Shown: positions 40,401-49,727, counted from the stretch's first letter. The stretch: 64,000 bases of DNA from Zhongshania aquatica (GCF_027257955.1 NZ_JANZNQ010000001.1:248001-312000); one strand, 5' to 3'. The notes: generated by a model from the sequence alone, not told the origin. Numbers and translations: made by a program.

Positions 40401-40969
40401 ATAATTCGACACGCGCCATATCCTTTGTGGCATTGGCACTTTTGTTATCTGCCTGCACCCAAATCATCACTGCAACCACCGACGAACCGATCGCAGAAGA
40501 TCCAGGTAGCCGGAGTCTTGGTAGCTATCTTGATGATGAAATTATTGAAACCAAAGTACTTGTGAATATTAATAAAACTGACCCTGCACTAAAAATGTCG
40601 CGCATCAACGCAACTAGCCACAACGGCATCGTTTTGCTAACAGGCAACACCGCCAACGACAGTTTGCGTCAACTCGCTGGCGAGATCGCTACAGGTGTCA
40701 AAAAAGTTCGAAAGGTACACAATGAACTTGCCACCGGCGCCGACATTACTATGTTAGCCCGCAGCAACGACACGTGGATAAGTACAAAAGTGAAAAGCCG
40801 CCTATCTCTTAACGACCAGCTTGATGCATCAAAAATCAAAGTGGTTACCGAAAATGGGATCGTCTATCTAATGGGTTTAGTATCAAAGGCAGAATCTGAC
40901 ACCGCCGCGACAATTGTCAGTGAAACCAGCGGTGTCCAGAAAGTGGTGAGAGTATTTGAATACTACTAA
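40397..40969 (+). CDS. dolP: DolP (YraP), dual BON-domain outer-membrane lipoprotein
   Basis: Lipoprotein needed for outer-membrane integrity and linked to the BAM complex and septal amidase activation. The 190-residue protein has a lipobox L-S-A-C at Cys20 and two BON domains (about 48-115 and 125-190), each with a hydrophobic G-x-V-x-L-x-G strand pair (NGIVLLTG and NGIVYLMG). Last gene of the lpoA run. Confidence 0.94.
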   Translation: MNNSTRAISFVALALLLSACTQIITATTDEPIAEDPGSRSLGSYLDDEIIETKVLVNINKTDPALKMSRINATSHNGIVLLTGNTANDSLRQLAGEIATGVKKVRKVHNELATGADITMLARSNDTWISTKVKSRLSLNDQLDASKIKVVTENGIVYLMGLVSKAESDTAATIVSETSGVQKVVRVFEYY

Positions 40970-40973
40970 GCGC

Positions 40974-40994
40974 GACCGCTAAACATCCGCGGTC
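40974..40994. terminator. Weak hairpin between convergent dolP and sspB
   Basis: GACCGC and GCGGTC form a 6-bp stem with a 9-nt loop in the 35-bp space between converging genes. There is no T-run on either side, so termination is uncertain. Confidence 0.3.
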
Positions 40995-41004
40995 TCACAG
41001 AGGT

Positions 41005-41415
41005 TTACTTAACCACTTTGAGACTAGGCTTAGATTTAGACGGCAGCTTACTTAATGTAGCTGACGGCCGCGGATCAGAGGGCGCTGGTGGCGGCACAGG
41101 GTCTTCGGCATCAAACAACATACCCTGACCATTCTCTTTGGCATACACGCCCAGCACAGCGCCAACAGGCGCACTCACTTCTTGCGATACGCCGCCAAAA
41201 CGACCATTAAAGCTAATCATGTCATTGCCGACATTTAACCCCATTACTGCAGAGGGTGAAATGTTCAGAACGATCTGACCGTCCTGCACGTACTGCTGCG
41301 GCACGAAAACGCCTTCGCGTAACGCATCCACCAAAATATAAGGGGTACAGTTGTTATCCAGCACCCACTCATATATTGCCCTGATCATATAGGGACGACT
41401 AGAAGTCATTGCCAT
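41005..41415 (-). CDS. sspB: SspB, ClpXP adaptor for ssrA-tagged proteins
   Basis: SspB carries ssrA-tagged peptides to ClpXP. The 136-residue protein begins with the conserved SSRPYMIRAIYEWVLDNNCTP-type region (about 4-24), contains the substrate-binding NISPSAVMGL segment, and after a disordered Pro/Ser-rich linker ends in S-L-K-V-V-K, a ClpX-binding tail like the L-R-V-V-K of E. coli. It follows sspA by 17 bp. Confidence 0.96.
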   Translation of the reverse strand: MAMTSSRPYMIRAIYEWVLDNNCTPYILVDALREGVFVPQQYVQDGQIVLNISPSAVMGLNVGNDMISFNGRFGGVSQEVSAPVGAVLGVYAKENGQGMLFDAEDPVPPPAPSDPRPSATLSKLPSKSKPSLKVVK

Positions 41416-41432
41416 ACAATTTCAGCCAGCGA

Positions 41433-42080
41433 CTACGCTACTGACGCCTCACTACGAAGTTCACGTTCTTTTTCTGTCAAGCTCTCTTGGAAAGCAGGGC
41501 GTTCAAACAAACGCTCCATATAATCAAACAAAGGCTTAGACTGGCGAGTCTGAGGTATAACCACACCTAGTTGCGGTAAACGCCACAAAATCGGAGCCAA
41601 ACAGCAATCTACTAGCGTGAATTCTTCACTCATAAAGAAAGGCTTTTCTGCGAAGATAGGCGCTACAGTCAGCAAACTATCGCGCAATTCTTTCCGCGCC
41701 TTCTCGGCATTTTTGGGGTTAGACCCAGTCAAAAGCTCATCAACCAACCGACACCAATCGCGCTCAATACGGTAAATATATTGGCGACTTTCACCACGGG
41801 CAACAGGATACACCGGTAACAATGGCGGATGCGGAAAACGCTCATCCAAGTATTCCATCATGACCTTAGATTCGTATAAGGCCAAATCGCGATCAACCAA
41901 GGTTGGCAGCGAGTTATAGGGATTTAGTTCGGCGACCTCTTCCGGCAGGTTATCCGGCTTCACATCGACGATATCAACAGTCACGCCTTTTTCGGCCAAC
42001 ACAATTCTCACCCGATGACAGTAATGACTTGCTGCGTCGGAAAAGAACGTCATGGTAGAACGCTTGGCTACAACGCCCAT
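41433..42080 (-). CDS. sspA: SspA, stringent starvation protein A
   Basis: RNA-polymerase-associated GST-fold protein important for stationary-phase and acid survival. From ATG 42080 it has 215 residues: an N-terminal thioredoxin-like domain ([22 protein letters not shown] near residue 10) and a helical GST C-terminal domain. GAGGTGA 6 bp upstream decides this start against an in-frame GTG at 42089. Paired with sspB downstream. Confidence 0.95.
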   Translation of the reverse strand: MGVVAKRSTMTFFSDAASHYCHRVRIVLAEKGVTVDIVDVKPDNLPEEVAELNPYNSLPTLVDRDLALYESKVMMEYLDERFPHPPLLPVYPVARGESRQYIYRIERDWCRLVDELLTGSNPKNAEKARKELRDSLLTVAPIFAEKPFFMSEEFTLVDCCLAPILWRLPQLGVVIPQTRQSKPLFDYMERLFERPAFQESLTEKERELRSEASVA

Positions 42081-42101
42081 TGATCTCACCTCAAATTAAT
42101 A

Positions 42102-42142
42102 AACTAAAACAACAAACGGGCAGCTCAAAATAGAGCCGCCCG
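42102..42142 (-). terminator. Terminator between the bc1 genes and sspA
   Basis: On the minus strand CGGGCGGCTC and GAGCTGCCCG form a 10-bp stem with one mismatch and a 6-nt loop, followed by a T-rich stretch (TTTGTTGTTTTAG). It ends 22 bp before the sspA start and probably separates sspAB from the cytochrome genes. Confidence 0.65.
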
Positions 42143-42189
42143 CTAACTAATACAGGCTTTTGCTTGAAGCAAAGGCAAGTAGCAAACTT

Positions 42190-44247
42190 TTAATGCACAT
42201 CCTTCCAATATTCACGATTCAACAAGTACGTAAATACAAAGAACAGGGCGATAAATAACAACACGAATCCGCCGATACGCTTGCTTTTTAATTGGGCAGG
42301 CTCACCAACGTACTCTAAGAAATTTACCAAATCGTAAATAACTTTATCATATTCGGCTGGGCTCAATGTGCCTTCGCTTGAATAGGTGAAAGAACCACAG
42401 GGATTCAACGCCTTACCATCTTCACCAAACAAAACGTCTTTACCGGTTAACGGATCGCGTAACACGCCACCATTATGAGCATGAACCGGACCGGGCGCGC
42501 ACTCAGGCATACCCTGAAGTTCTGCCAAAACATGTGGCATACCTACATCTTTAAAGACCTTATTGTTCACACCCCAAGGGCGTGACGGGTCTGAATGAAA
42601 TGTACGAAGGTAGGTATACAACCATTCAGGGGACCGAACACGAGCAACCAAGGTTAAGTCAGGCGGCGCTGCGCCAAACCACTTTTTTGCATCTGCAGCC
42701 GCGATGGAGTTAGTCATAAGCGAACCAATTTTAGCGCTCGCATCTAGCTTCAAATATTTATCGAACAACTCAACCGGAATACCTAGATCATCAGCGGTAC
42801 GTTGATAGCGACCATACTCAAGTGAATGACAACCCATACAATAATTCATATAAGTTGTAGCACCGCTTTGCAGCGATGCCATATCAGACACATCAGTGTC
42901 AATATGATCACAGGCTACGGTGCCACAGTCGAATTCAGCCTCGGCCCCAGCCGCTTTCAGTGGCAACACGGTCAACAATATCACCACCAGAAGAACCAGC
43001 ATGCTCTTCCAAAAACCCATTCCGCCATCAGTAGTACGTGTAGGCTCAGGCTTAGTCGCTTCCCACTTGGTCCAGAAAGGCATCAAGATAAAGAATGCAA
43101 AATAAATCACCGAACAAATACGCGCCAACAAAGTACGAGCCTCGGTTGGCGCTTTCACACCAAGTACACCAAGGATCAAGAATGATGCAACAAAGATCAA
43201 AATAGCAACTTTGCTAACACGGCCTTTATAGCGAATAGACTTTACTGGGCTGCGATCAAGCCAAGGCAATAGGAACAGGATCGCTACCGAAGAACCAAAG
43301 GCAACAAAACCTAGCAGTTTATCGGGCACTGCACGCAATACCGAATAAAACGGCGTGAAATACCATACCGGTGCAATGTGCGCGGGCGTCTTCAAGCCAT
43401 TCGCAATTTCAAAGTTAGCGTGCTCTATAAAGTAACCGCCCATTTCTGGCCCGAAGAAAAGTATGGCGCAGAAGACGAATAGGAACACAGCAATCGCAGT
43501 TAAATCATGAACCGTGTAGTAAGGATGGAAAGCAACGCCATCTAAAGGAATACCATTGGCATCCTTATTCTTTTTGATCTCAACGCCGTCTGGGTTGTTC
43601 GAACCAACTTCATGTAATGCTAACAAGTGCAACACAACCAAGGCGATCAACACGATAGGTAGAGCAACAACATGCAGAGCGAAGAAACGGTTGAGCGTGA
43701 TTCCAGAGATGAGATAATCACCACGTATCCACTGAACGATGTCATCACCAACAACAGGGATTGCACCGAACAAAGAGATGATAACCTGCGCACCCCAATA
43801 TGACATTTGTCCCCACGGCAGCACGTAACCCACAAAGGCTTCAGCCATTAACGCTAGGAAAATGAACATACCAAAAACCCAGATCAACTCACGGGGCTTT
43901 TTATATGAACCGTACAACAAACCGCGGAACATATGCAGATAAACCACAATAAAAAACGCCGAGGCGCCAGTGGAGTGCATATAACGGATTATCCAGCCAA
44001 ACTCGACATCCCGCATGATGTATTCAACAGAGCGGAACGCCTCTTCTGAGCTCGGGGTAAAGCTCATTGTTAACCAAACACCAGTTAGCAACTGGTTTAC
44101 CAGCACAACTAGTGATAACACACCAAAGAAGTACCAGAAATTAAAGTTTTTCGGCGCGTAGTATTTACCCATATGGGTATCCCACGCGCGCATAATAGGA
44201 AGACGGGCATCAACCCAATCACGCAGACCCACTAACATCTTGACCAT
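42190..44247 (-). CDS. Fused cytochrome b - cytochrome c1 subunit of the bc1 complex
   Basis: One uninterrupted 685-residue frame joins both membrane cytochromes of ubiquinol:cytochrome c oxidoreductase. Residues 1 to about 400 are cytochrome b: heme-binding His pairs in the helices around HSTGASAFFIVVYLHMF and HVVALPIVLIALVVLHLLALH, and the Q-site region. From Met410 a hydrophobic segment ending in A-G-A resembles a cytochrome c1 export signal, then Cys470-x-x-Cys473-His474 binds heme c, and a C-terminal membrane anchor lies at about 658-676. In Pseudomonas petB and petC are separate; a fused precursor cleaved after export is known for Bradyrhizobium fbcH. No ribosome site is seen before Met410. 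It joins petA as TAATG. Confidence 0.93.
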   Translation of the reverse strand: MVKMLVGLRDWVDARLPIMRAWDTHMGKYYAPKNFNFWYFFGVLSLVVLVNQLLTGVWLTMSFTPSSEEAFRSVEYIMRDVEFGWIIRYMHSTGASAFFIVVYLHMFRGLLYGSYKKPRELIWVFGMFIFLALMAEAFVGYVLPWGQMSYWGAQVIISLFGAIPVVGDDIVQWIRGDYLISGITLNRFFALHVVALPIVLIALVVLHLLALHEVGSNNPDGVEIKKNKDANGIPLDGVAFHPYYTVHDLTAIAVFLFVFCAILFFGPEMGGYFIEHANFEIANGLKTPAHIAPVWYFTPFYSVLRAVPDKLLGFVAFGSSVAILFLLPWLDRSPVKSIRYKGRVSKVAILIFVASFLILGVLGVKAPTEARTLLARICSVIYFAFFILMPFWTKWEATKPEPTRTTDGGMGFWKSMLVLLVVILLTVLPLKAAGAEAEFDCGTVACDHIDTDVSDMASLQSGATTYMNYCMGCHSLEYGRYQRTADDLGIPVELFDKYLKLDASAKIGSLMTNSIAAADAKKWFGAAPPDLTLVARVRSPEWLYTYLRTFHSDPSRPWGVNNKVFKDVGMPHVLAELQGMPECAPGPVHAHNGGVLRDPLTGKDVLFGEDGKALNPCGSFTYSSEGTLSPAEYDKVIYDLVNFLEYVGEPAQLKSKRIGGFVLLFIALFFVFTYLLNREYWKDVH

Positions 44248-44843
44248 TACGCAGCCCCCTGATCAATACCGATAACAAGCACGTTGTCACCCTCGTAGGA
44301 ATACGGAGGGACAACGAGGTTTTGAGACGCAGGTGAGCCCTGATATACACGTCCCGCCAAATCGAAGCGCGAACCATGACAAGGGCAGAAGAAACCACCA
44401 AGCCACGCTTTACCGCCCAAATCTGGAACACCAACCTCAGGGCGATGCGCCGGCGCACAACCTAGGTGTGTGCATAGACCAACCAACACCAAGTACTCGG
44501 GGCGAATAGCACGTGTTTCAGTGTCGACATAAGATGGTTGATCAGATCCAGTGGAATCAGGATCTTTTAAATATTGGTCTAACTGTTTCAAACCCGCGAT
44601 TTGCTCTTCAGTCCGACGCACGACGTAAACTGGTTTGCCACGCCACTCAACCACGACCATCTGACCCGGCTCTAATTTGCCGATATCAGCTTTCACTGGA
44701 GCACCTGCAGCCTTTGCCTTAGCGCTTGGATTCCAAGAACCCACAAATGGTGTCGCTATACCGACTGCTCCCGCGGCACCCACAACTGAAGTTGCAGCCG
44801 TCAGAAAACGTCGACGCCCTGTATTTATGCCGTCATTACTCAT
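44247..44843 (-). CDS. petA: Rieske iron-sulfur subunit of the cytochrome bc1 complex
   Basis: Carries electrons from ubiquinol at the Qo site to cytochrome c1. The 198-residue protein begins with a twin-arginine signal (R-R-R-F-L, about residues 10-14) that also serves as membrane anchor. The [2Fe-2S] ligands are in CTHLGC and CPCHGSRFD. Its stop overlaps the next start as TAATG, so the Rieske and fused b-c1 proteins are co-translated. Confidence 0.97.
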   Translation of the reverse strand: MSNDGINTGRRRFLTAATSVVGAAGAVGIATPFVGSWNPSAKAKAAGAPVKADIGKLEPGQMVVVEWRGKPVYVVRRTEEQIAGLKQLDQYLKDPDSTGSDQPSYVDTETRAIRPEYLVLVGLCTHLGCAPAHRPEVGVPDLGGKAWLGGFFCPCHGSRFDLAGRVYQGSPASQNLVVPPYSYEGDNVLVIGIDQGAA

Positions 44844-44918
44844 GACGATTCCCCCATAATATACGAAAACTCAGGCAGACCCTGTTCTCTAAACAGAGCC
44901 AAATCCAAAATTCCAAAT

Positions 44919-44944
44919 GGGCCAAATAGTAATGAACTTGGCCC
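44919..44944. promoter_or_regulatory. Inverted repeat upstream of petA
   Basis: GGGCCAA...TTGGCCC, a perfect 7-bp inverted repeat with a 12-nt centre, lies about 75 bp before the petA ATG and downstream of the rpsI terminator. It could be an operator or a leader hairpin for the bc1 genes. I cannot name the factor. Confidence 0.35.
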
Positions 44945-44998
44945 TTGCTGACAACATTGATGAGCAGTCCAGATCCGAATACGAATCTTAAAATGCGC

Positions 44999-45035
44999 AA
45001 AAAAAAACGCCCACATAATAGCTCGTGGGCGTTTT
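44999..45035 (-). terminator. Intrinsic terminator after rpsI
   Basis: On the minus strand AAAACGCCCAC and GTGGGCGTTTT form an 11-bp stem around a 10-nt loop, followed by a run of nine T overlapping the stem end. A textbook terminator 47 bp after the rpsI stop; it separates the ribosomal genes from petA. Confidence 0.95.
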
Positions 45036-45081
45036 CCGAGTGCCGTAACGGCAATCTCCACAGGCCTGGCGGCCGTCGCGG

Positions 45082-45474
45082 TTAACGCTTGGAGAATTGC
45101 GGCTTCTTACGTGCTTTACGCAGACCGACTTTCTTACGCTCAACTTCGCGAGCATCGCGAGTGACGTAACCGGCTTTACGTAGACCACTACGTAGGCCTT
45201 CGTCGTATTCCATCAAAGCACGAGTGATGCCGTGACGAATTGCGCCAGCCTGGCCAAAACTGCCACCACCGCTTACTGTTACAGTCACATCAAACTTTTC
45301 AGCCATTTCGACCAGCTCAAGCGGCTGACGAACGATCATACGCGCAACTTCACGACCAAAATACTGATCAAGAGTACGAGCATTAACTGATATAGCACCT
45401 GTTCCTGCTTTTAGGAATACACGTGCTGAGGAGGTTTTACGGCGACCTGTACCGTAATACTGGGTGGCTGACAT
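45082..45474 (-). CDS. rpsI: 30S ribosomal protein S9
   Basis: S9 binds 16S rRNA and its C-terminal tail contacts P-site tRNA. The 130-residue protein has the family features [15 protein letters not shown] near the start, [19 protein letters not shown], and the basic tail ending K-F-S-K-R. It is 12 bp after rplM. Confidence 0.98.
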   Translation of the reverse strand: MSATQYYGTGRRKTSSARVFLKAGTGAISVNARTLDQYFGREVARMIVRQPLELVEMAEKFDVTVTVSGGGSFGQAGAIRHGITRALMEYDEGLRSGLRKAGYVTRDAREVERKKVGLRKARKKPQFSKR

Positions 45475-45486
45475 ATTGCGCTTCCG

Positions 45487-45915
45487 TTAGATATTCAGTT
45501 CAACTGGTTGCTGAGCGGTATGGGGATGCTCAGTTCCAGCGTAGACTTTCAATTTTTTAAACATTGCACGACCCAGCGGGTTCTTGGGTAGCATACCCTT
45601 AACCGCTCCTTGGATCACACGCTCAGGGGCTTTATCAATCAACTTTTCGAAGCTAATAGACTTCAATCCACCTGGATAACCAGTGTGGTGGTGATAGATT
45701 TTACCAGTTGCTTTGTTGCCCGTAACGCGAATTTTTTCCGCGTTAACGACAACGATATAATCGCCAGTATCAACATGAGGCGTGTATTCAGGCTTATGCT
45801 TACCGCGCAGTCTATGCGCAATTTCGCTGGCCAAACGACCCAATGTTTTTTCGGCGGCGTCTACTACGTACCAGTCGTGTATTACGTCACTGGGTTTTGC
45901 GCTTAAGGTTTTCAT
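45487..45915 (-). CDS. rplM: 50S ribosomal protein L13
   Basis: L13 is an early-assembly 50S protein. The 142-residue protein contains [28 protein letters not shown] and [12 protein letters not shown], all typical. In E. coli L13 represses its own rplM-rpsI operon, but no leader structure was tested here. A promoter lies 41 bp upstream. Confidence 0.98.
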   Translation of the reverse strand: MKTLSAKPSDVIHDWYVVDAAEKTLGRLASEIAHRLRGKHKPEYTPHVDTGDYIVVVNAEKIRVTGNKATGKIYHHHTGYPGGLKSISFEKLIDKAPERVIQGAVKGMLPKNPLGRAMFKKLKVYAGTEHPHTAQQPVELNI

Positions 45916-45955
45916 GTTTCTCGCCTATAGGGCCCGTACCGAACAAAGAGCGCGA

Positions 45956-45984
45956 ATACTACATAAGCGCCAAGGGTTTTTCAA
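45956..45984 (-). promoter_or_regulatory. Sigma-70 promoter of rplM-rpsI
   Basis: TTGAAA (45979-45984) and TAGTAT (45956-45961) on the minus strand are 17 bp apart; the start would be near 45949, giving a leader of about 34 nt. Confidence 0.65.
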
Positions 45985-46021
45985 GTGGAATATTGTTTTA
46001 TACGTCATAATTATCTACGAA

Positions 46022-47128
46022 CTACGGCTTGTGCTCACAAGCCAAATATTCCTCTGATTGCATCTCGAGCAAACGGCTCTGCGTCCGTTCAAACTCAAAA
46101 TCCAAGCGACCACCAGTATATAACTTCTCCAGCGGTGCCGCCGCGGATAATACCAGCTTAACGTTGCGGTCGTAAAACTCATCTATCAAATTAATAAAAC
46201 GTCGCGCCTGATCATCACGCCCTGCGCCCATTTGCGGAACATTGCTAATGACTACCGCATGAAATACCCGAGCCAATTCTATGTAGTCATATTGGCTTCG
46301 CGGCCCATCACACAGCTCAGAGAAATCAAACCACGCCACGTCATCTGCCACAAACAAGGCCTTAATATGTCGACCCTCTATATCTAGCAACTGGTCAGCA
46401 CACGCTACCTCAGGGGCCAAACGCTTAAAACTTAAGGCTAAACTTTGATCAGCCGACTCTCCTAAAGGATGGTAATACAGCTCTGCCTGCTCTAAGGCGC
46501 GCAAACGATAGTCAACGCCGCCATCGACATTAACGACCTCTACCCTTTCTTTTATCAATGCAATCGCCGGTAAAAACCGCGCGCGCTGCAAGCCATCTTT
46601 ATACAAACCGTCGGGGACGATATTTGAGGTTGCCACCAGAACTACACCGCGGGCAAACAATCTTTCGAATAGCCCTGCCAAAATCATAGCATCGGTAATA
46701 TCCGACACAAAAAACTCATCAAAACAAATCACCCGCGCCTCGTCAGCAATACGATCAGCAACAATAACAAGGGGATTTTTCTCACCAGAGAGCGATTTTA
46801 GCTCACGATGAACACGCTGCATAAACCGATGAAAATGGGCGCGCATTTTGTTGTCAAAGGGCAGCGTGTCATAAAAGGTGTCCATCAAATAGGTTTTACC
46901 CCTACCGACACCACCCCAGAAATACAAACCCTGAATCGCCACCTCTGGCTCACGACGACCAGCTATTTTCGCCCCCACGCGAGCAAAGAAGCCCATATTG
47001 CGCGTCAGCGGAGCAAGCAAATCATCATAGAGCCGCTGTAAACATTGAACAGCATATTCCTGAGCCGGATCATAGGAAAAATCGGCCTGCGTTAAATCAT
47101 GCTGATAGCGCTGTATTGGTGTAGACAT
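46022..47128 (-). CDS. zapE: ZapE, division-associated AFG1-type ATPase
   Basis: ZapE is an ATPase that in E. coli associates with the Z-ring under low oxygen or heat. The 368-residue protein has the Walker A motif GGVGRGKT (72-79) in the AFG1 context GLYFWGGVGRGKTYLMD, Walker B CFDEF, and the C-terminal RFINLIDEFYDRNVKL. ATG 47128 is used because AGAGGC precedes it; an upstream start at 47185 would add an untypical 19 residues. The zapE-rplM-rpsI neighbourhood is conserved. Confidence 0.95.
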   Translation of the reverse strand: MSTPIQRYQHDLTQADFSYDPAQEYAVQCLQRLYDDLLAPLTRNMGFFARVGAKIAGRREPEVAIQGLYFWGGVGRGKTYLMDTFYDTLPFDNKMRAHFHRFMQRVHRELKSLSGEKNPLVIVADRIADEARVICFDEFFVSDITDAMILAGLFERLFARGVVLVATSNIVPDGLYKDGLQRARFLPAIALIKERVEVVNVDGGVDYRLRALEQAELYYHPLGESADQSLALSFKRLAPEVACADQLLDIEGRHIKALFVADDVAWFDFSELCDGPRSQYDYIELARVFHAVVISNVPQMGAGRDDQARRFINLIDEFYDRNVKLVLSAAAPLEKLYTGGRLDFEFERTQSRLLEMQSEEYLACEHKP

Positions 47129-47277
47129 GCATCTAGCCTCTTTCAAGACGGGCGCAACTGTACCGAGCCGACGCCTATTTAGCAATTTTTTATCGGTGAA
47201 TACTGAACCCCGAGCGGTGAGCAGTTATACTGTTGCTCATAGAGTGACAAATACGTCGACTCATCGGAGGAGCCTCT

Positions 47278-47757
47278 GTGCAAGAAGATATCTACACACT
47301 AATCACGGTCGCCATTATCTGCCTGCTCAGCGGCGCAGCAATCGGCTATTTCATTCTTGGACGCTTAAAGCCCGAGGAGCAAAACCGCGCGGCATTAGAA
47401 AAGCAATTCAATGACATGCAACGCCAACAGCAAGATTACCAGCAAGAAGTTAGCCACCATTTCGACCGCACCGGCGAGCTGTTAAACGAACTTGCTGAGA
47501 GTTACCGAAGCGTTCACAACCACATTGTTGAAGGCGCCCAGAACTTGCACAGCACCGGCATCAGCCCGCTGCAGGCGATTCCCGAAGGCCGGCCAGTATT
47601 AGATAACAAGCCGAGCAAATTGGCGCCGTCTGCGCCACCCCTAGATTACGCACCAAGACAGCCCGGCAAAAAAGGCGCACTGCACGAAGAGTTCGGCATG
47701 GAATCTGAAAAGAAACCAAAAGATCACATCGAACCCCCTGTTTCGCCCCACGCCTAA
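47278..47757 (+). CDS. zapG: ZapG (YhcB), DUF1043 membrane protein
   Basis: A 159-residue protein with one N-terminal membrane helix (about 6-26) and a coiled coil, ending in a proline-rich disordered tail. E. coli YhcB/ZapG affects envelope growth and division. Conserved are the R-L-K-P-E-E-Q segment after the helix and HFDRTGELLNELAESYRSVHNH-type residues near 61-82. The start is GTG at 47278 with GGAGGAG upstream. Confidence 0.93.
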   Translation: MQEDIYTLITVAIICLLSGAAIGYFILGRLKPEEQNRAALEKQFNDMQRQQQDYQQEVSHHFDRTGELLNELAESYRSVHNHIVEGAQNLHSTGISPLQAIPEGRPVLDNKPSKLAPSAPPLDYAPRQPGKKGALHEEFGMESEKKPKDHIEPPVSPHA

Positions 47758-47784
47758 ACTAAGAATCAATCCTGCAGCAAACAA

Positions 47785-47809
47785 CCGGCCAACCAATAGG
47801 TTAGGCCGG
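47785..47809. terminator. Bidirectional hairpin between zapG and the Nif3 gene
   Basis: CCGGCC-AACC...GGTT-A-GGCCGG forms a ten-pair stem with one bulge. It overlaps the stop of the minus-strand gene and lies 28 bp past zapG. On the minus strand TTGTTTG follows, so it more likely ends the Nif3-family transcript. Confidence 0.5.
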
Positions 47810-48562
47810 ATTATCGATATCAATAAAGCGGTGATACAAACCAAATCGATCGGCCAGATTTTCTGCCAAGGCCTGAATACCATAGCGCTCGGTAGCGTGG
47901 TGACCGGCTGCTATGTAATGAATACCTAATTCTCTTGCCGCCAATATTGTTGGCTCAGAGACCTCGCCACTTAAATACGCATCCACCCCCGCGGCAACCG
48001 CCTTATCAATATAAGATTGCGCCCCACCAGTACACCAAGCAATACGCTTAATAGGTCGATCATGACCTACTTCTAGCAATGGCGTACGCCCCAAAACCCG
48101 CCTAACATGTTCGGCAAACACATCCGCAGACACAGCCTCAGCCAAATACCCAACATTCCCCACTGATCGCGAATGATTAGCATCCAAGCCACCATCCACC
48201 TCGATCCCCAACCGCTTAGCCAATTGCGCGTTATTACCTAATACCGGATGCGCATCTAATGGCAAGTGGTAGGCGATGAGACTGATATTATTCGCCAGCA
48301 ACAATGCTAAACGGTTGCGCTTCATACCGACAATACACGGGTCTTCGCCCCGCCAAAAATAGCCGTGATGAACCAGAATAGCGTCCGCATTTTCAGCAAT
48401 GGCAGCCTCGATTAAGGCCTGCGAGGCCGTCACACCAGACACAATACGCGCAACCTGATCAGAACCTGCAACCTGCAAGCCATTAGGGCAGTAATCGTTA
48501 AACTGGGCAGGCTCTAGAATTTCATCGGCTGCCGCCACCAAGGCCTTAAGTGAAACCGTCAT
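47801..48562 (-). CDS. Nif3-family metal-binding protein (YbgI-like)
   Basis: A 253-residue member of the NIF3/YbgI family, toroidal proteins with a dinuclear metal centre; some are annotated GTP cyclohydrolase 1 type 2 but the physiological role is unclear. Visible signatures: YCPNGLQVAG, ADAILVHHGYFW with the His pair, HLPLDAHPVLGNNAQLA with an Asp-x-His, and the C-terminal AGHHATERYG. It is a lone gene divergent from the degS-like protease. Confidence 0.92.
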   Translation of the reverse strand: MTVSLKALVAAADEILEPAQFNDYCPNGLQVAGSDQVARIVSGVTASQALIEAAIAENADAILVHHGYFWRGEDPCIVGMKRNRLALLLANNISLIAYHLPLDAHPVLGNNAQLAKRLGIEVDGGLDANHSRSVGNVGYLAEAVSADVFAEHVRRVLGRTPLLEVGHDRPIKRIAWCTGGAQSYIDKAVAAGVDAYLSGEVSEPTILAARELGIHYIAAGHHATERYGIQALAENLADRFGLYHRFIDIDNPA

Positions 48563-48669
48563 ATACCCTCACATTAATTCTGAAAAATCACTTTTCGTGC
48601 TAGGCTAGCACCCCATTAAGACGAGCCACCATCGCTCTTCTCTAATAATCATTCAACGAGGACGGGCAT

Positions 48670-49713
48670 TTGACACGGCACAGCCTTAAACCCCTTATTT
48701 GGCCAACCATCTGCGGCCTTTTACTCGGCCTATGCATACTCGCCTATCTTCCTAGCCAGCGCGATCAAGACTACGTCTACGCAGTTGAACATGCCGCTCC
48801 AGCAGTCGCAAACATCTACACCACCAAAGTAGTAGAGCAGCGCCACCCGCTTGCTGACGACCCACTTTTTAAACATTTTTTCAGTCGCAATGGCCGCGTC
48901 AAACAACAACTTGAGCGAAGCCTCGGATCCGGAGTTATTGTAAGCGACGCGGGCTACCTACTCACAAATTACCACGTGATCAAAGGTGCTGACGAGATTC
49001 TAGTATTACTTCACGACGGTCGCCAAGCCCTCGCCAGCGTAATAGGAAGCGATGCGGACACCGACCTTGCGGTATTAAAAATTGATCTCGACAACCTCAC
49101 TAGCATCACCATCGGTGACCCAGCAAAAATCCACGTCGGCAATATCGTTCTCGCCATCGGCAACCCCTACGGCTTTGGTCAAACCGTCACTCAAGGCATC
49201 GTCAGTGCTACGGGCCGCTATGGCCTAGGTCTAAGTCAGTTTGAGAACTTCATTCAAACAGACGCGGCGATAAATCCCGGAAATTCGGGTGGCGCACTCA
49301 TCGATACAAAAGGCCGCTTACTTGGAATCAATACCGCGATTTACACCCAAAGCGGAGGCTCAACCGGAATCGGCCTAGCGATTCCCACTGACCTTGCACT
49401 GCGAACTATGAGCGACTTAATCAGCTACGGACGCCCATTGCGCGGCTGGCTAGGAATAGAAGTACAGCCGGTCGGTGTGGGCACCAACGGCGTAATTATC
49501 ACCGCGCTCGCCGCCAGCGGCCCAGCGGAAAAAGCGGGTTTAAAAATCGGCGATATATTAATCAATATAAATGGAGAGCAAGTGGGCGATGGCCACGCTG
49601 GCATGAAGCTCATCACCTACACTCGTCCTGGTGAGCGAGTCAAAATCAACTTGCTACGTGGTGAAGAGCCTATGACGATTGAAACGGAAGTTGCCATGCG
49701 GCCCAATAGCTAG
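48670..49713 (+). CDS. degS: DegS/AlgW-type periplasmic serine protease
   Basis: Membrane-anchored trimeric protease that senses misfolded outer-membrane proteins and cuts the anti-sigma factor RseA/MucA to release sigma-E. The 347-residue protein has one N-terminal membrane helix (about 9-28), a trypsin-like domain with triad His102, Asp132 and Ser206 (G-N-S-G-G), and a single PDZ domain (about 245-340); having one PDZ points to DegS rather than DegP. Start is TTG at 48670 with GAGGA upstream. In Pseudomonas algW also lies next to hisC. Confidence 0.93.
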   Translation: MTRHSLKPLIWPTICGLLLGLCILAYLPSQRDQDYVYAVEHAAPAVANIYTTKVVEQRHPLADDPLFKHFFSRNGRVKQQLERSLGSGVIVSDAGYLLTNYHVIKGADEILVLLHDGRQALASVIGSDADTDLAVLKIDLDNLTSITIGDPAKIHVGNIVLAIGNPYGFGQTVTQGIVSATGRYGLGLSQFENFIQTDAAINPGNSGGALIDTKGRLLGINTAIYTQSGGSTGIGLAIPTDLALRTMSDLISYGRPLRGWLGIEVQPVGVGTNGVIITALAASGPAEKAGLKIGDILININGEQVGDGHAGMKLITYTRPGERVKINLLRGEEPMTIETEVAMRPNS

Positions 49714-49727
49714 ACCGCACAAGAACA

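Noticed and set aside
44882-44896. CTGTTCTCTAAACAG, resembling a LexA box upstream of petA
   Set aside because: The LexA consensus CTGT-N8-ACAG needs 16 bp; here the spacing is N7, so it does not fit.
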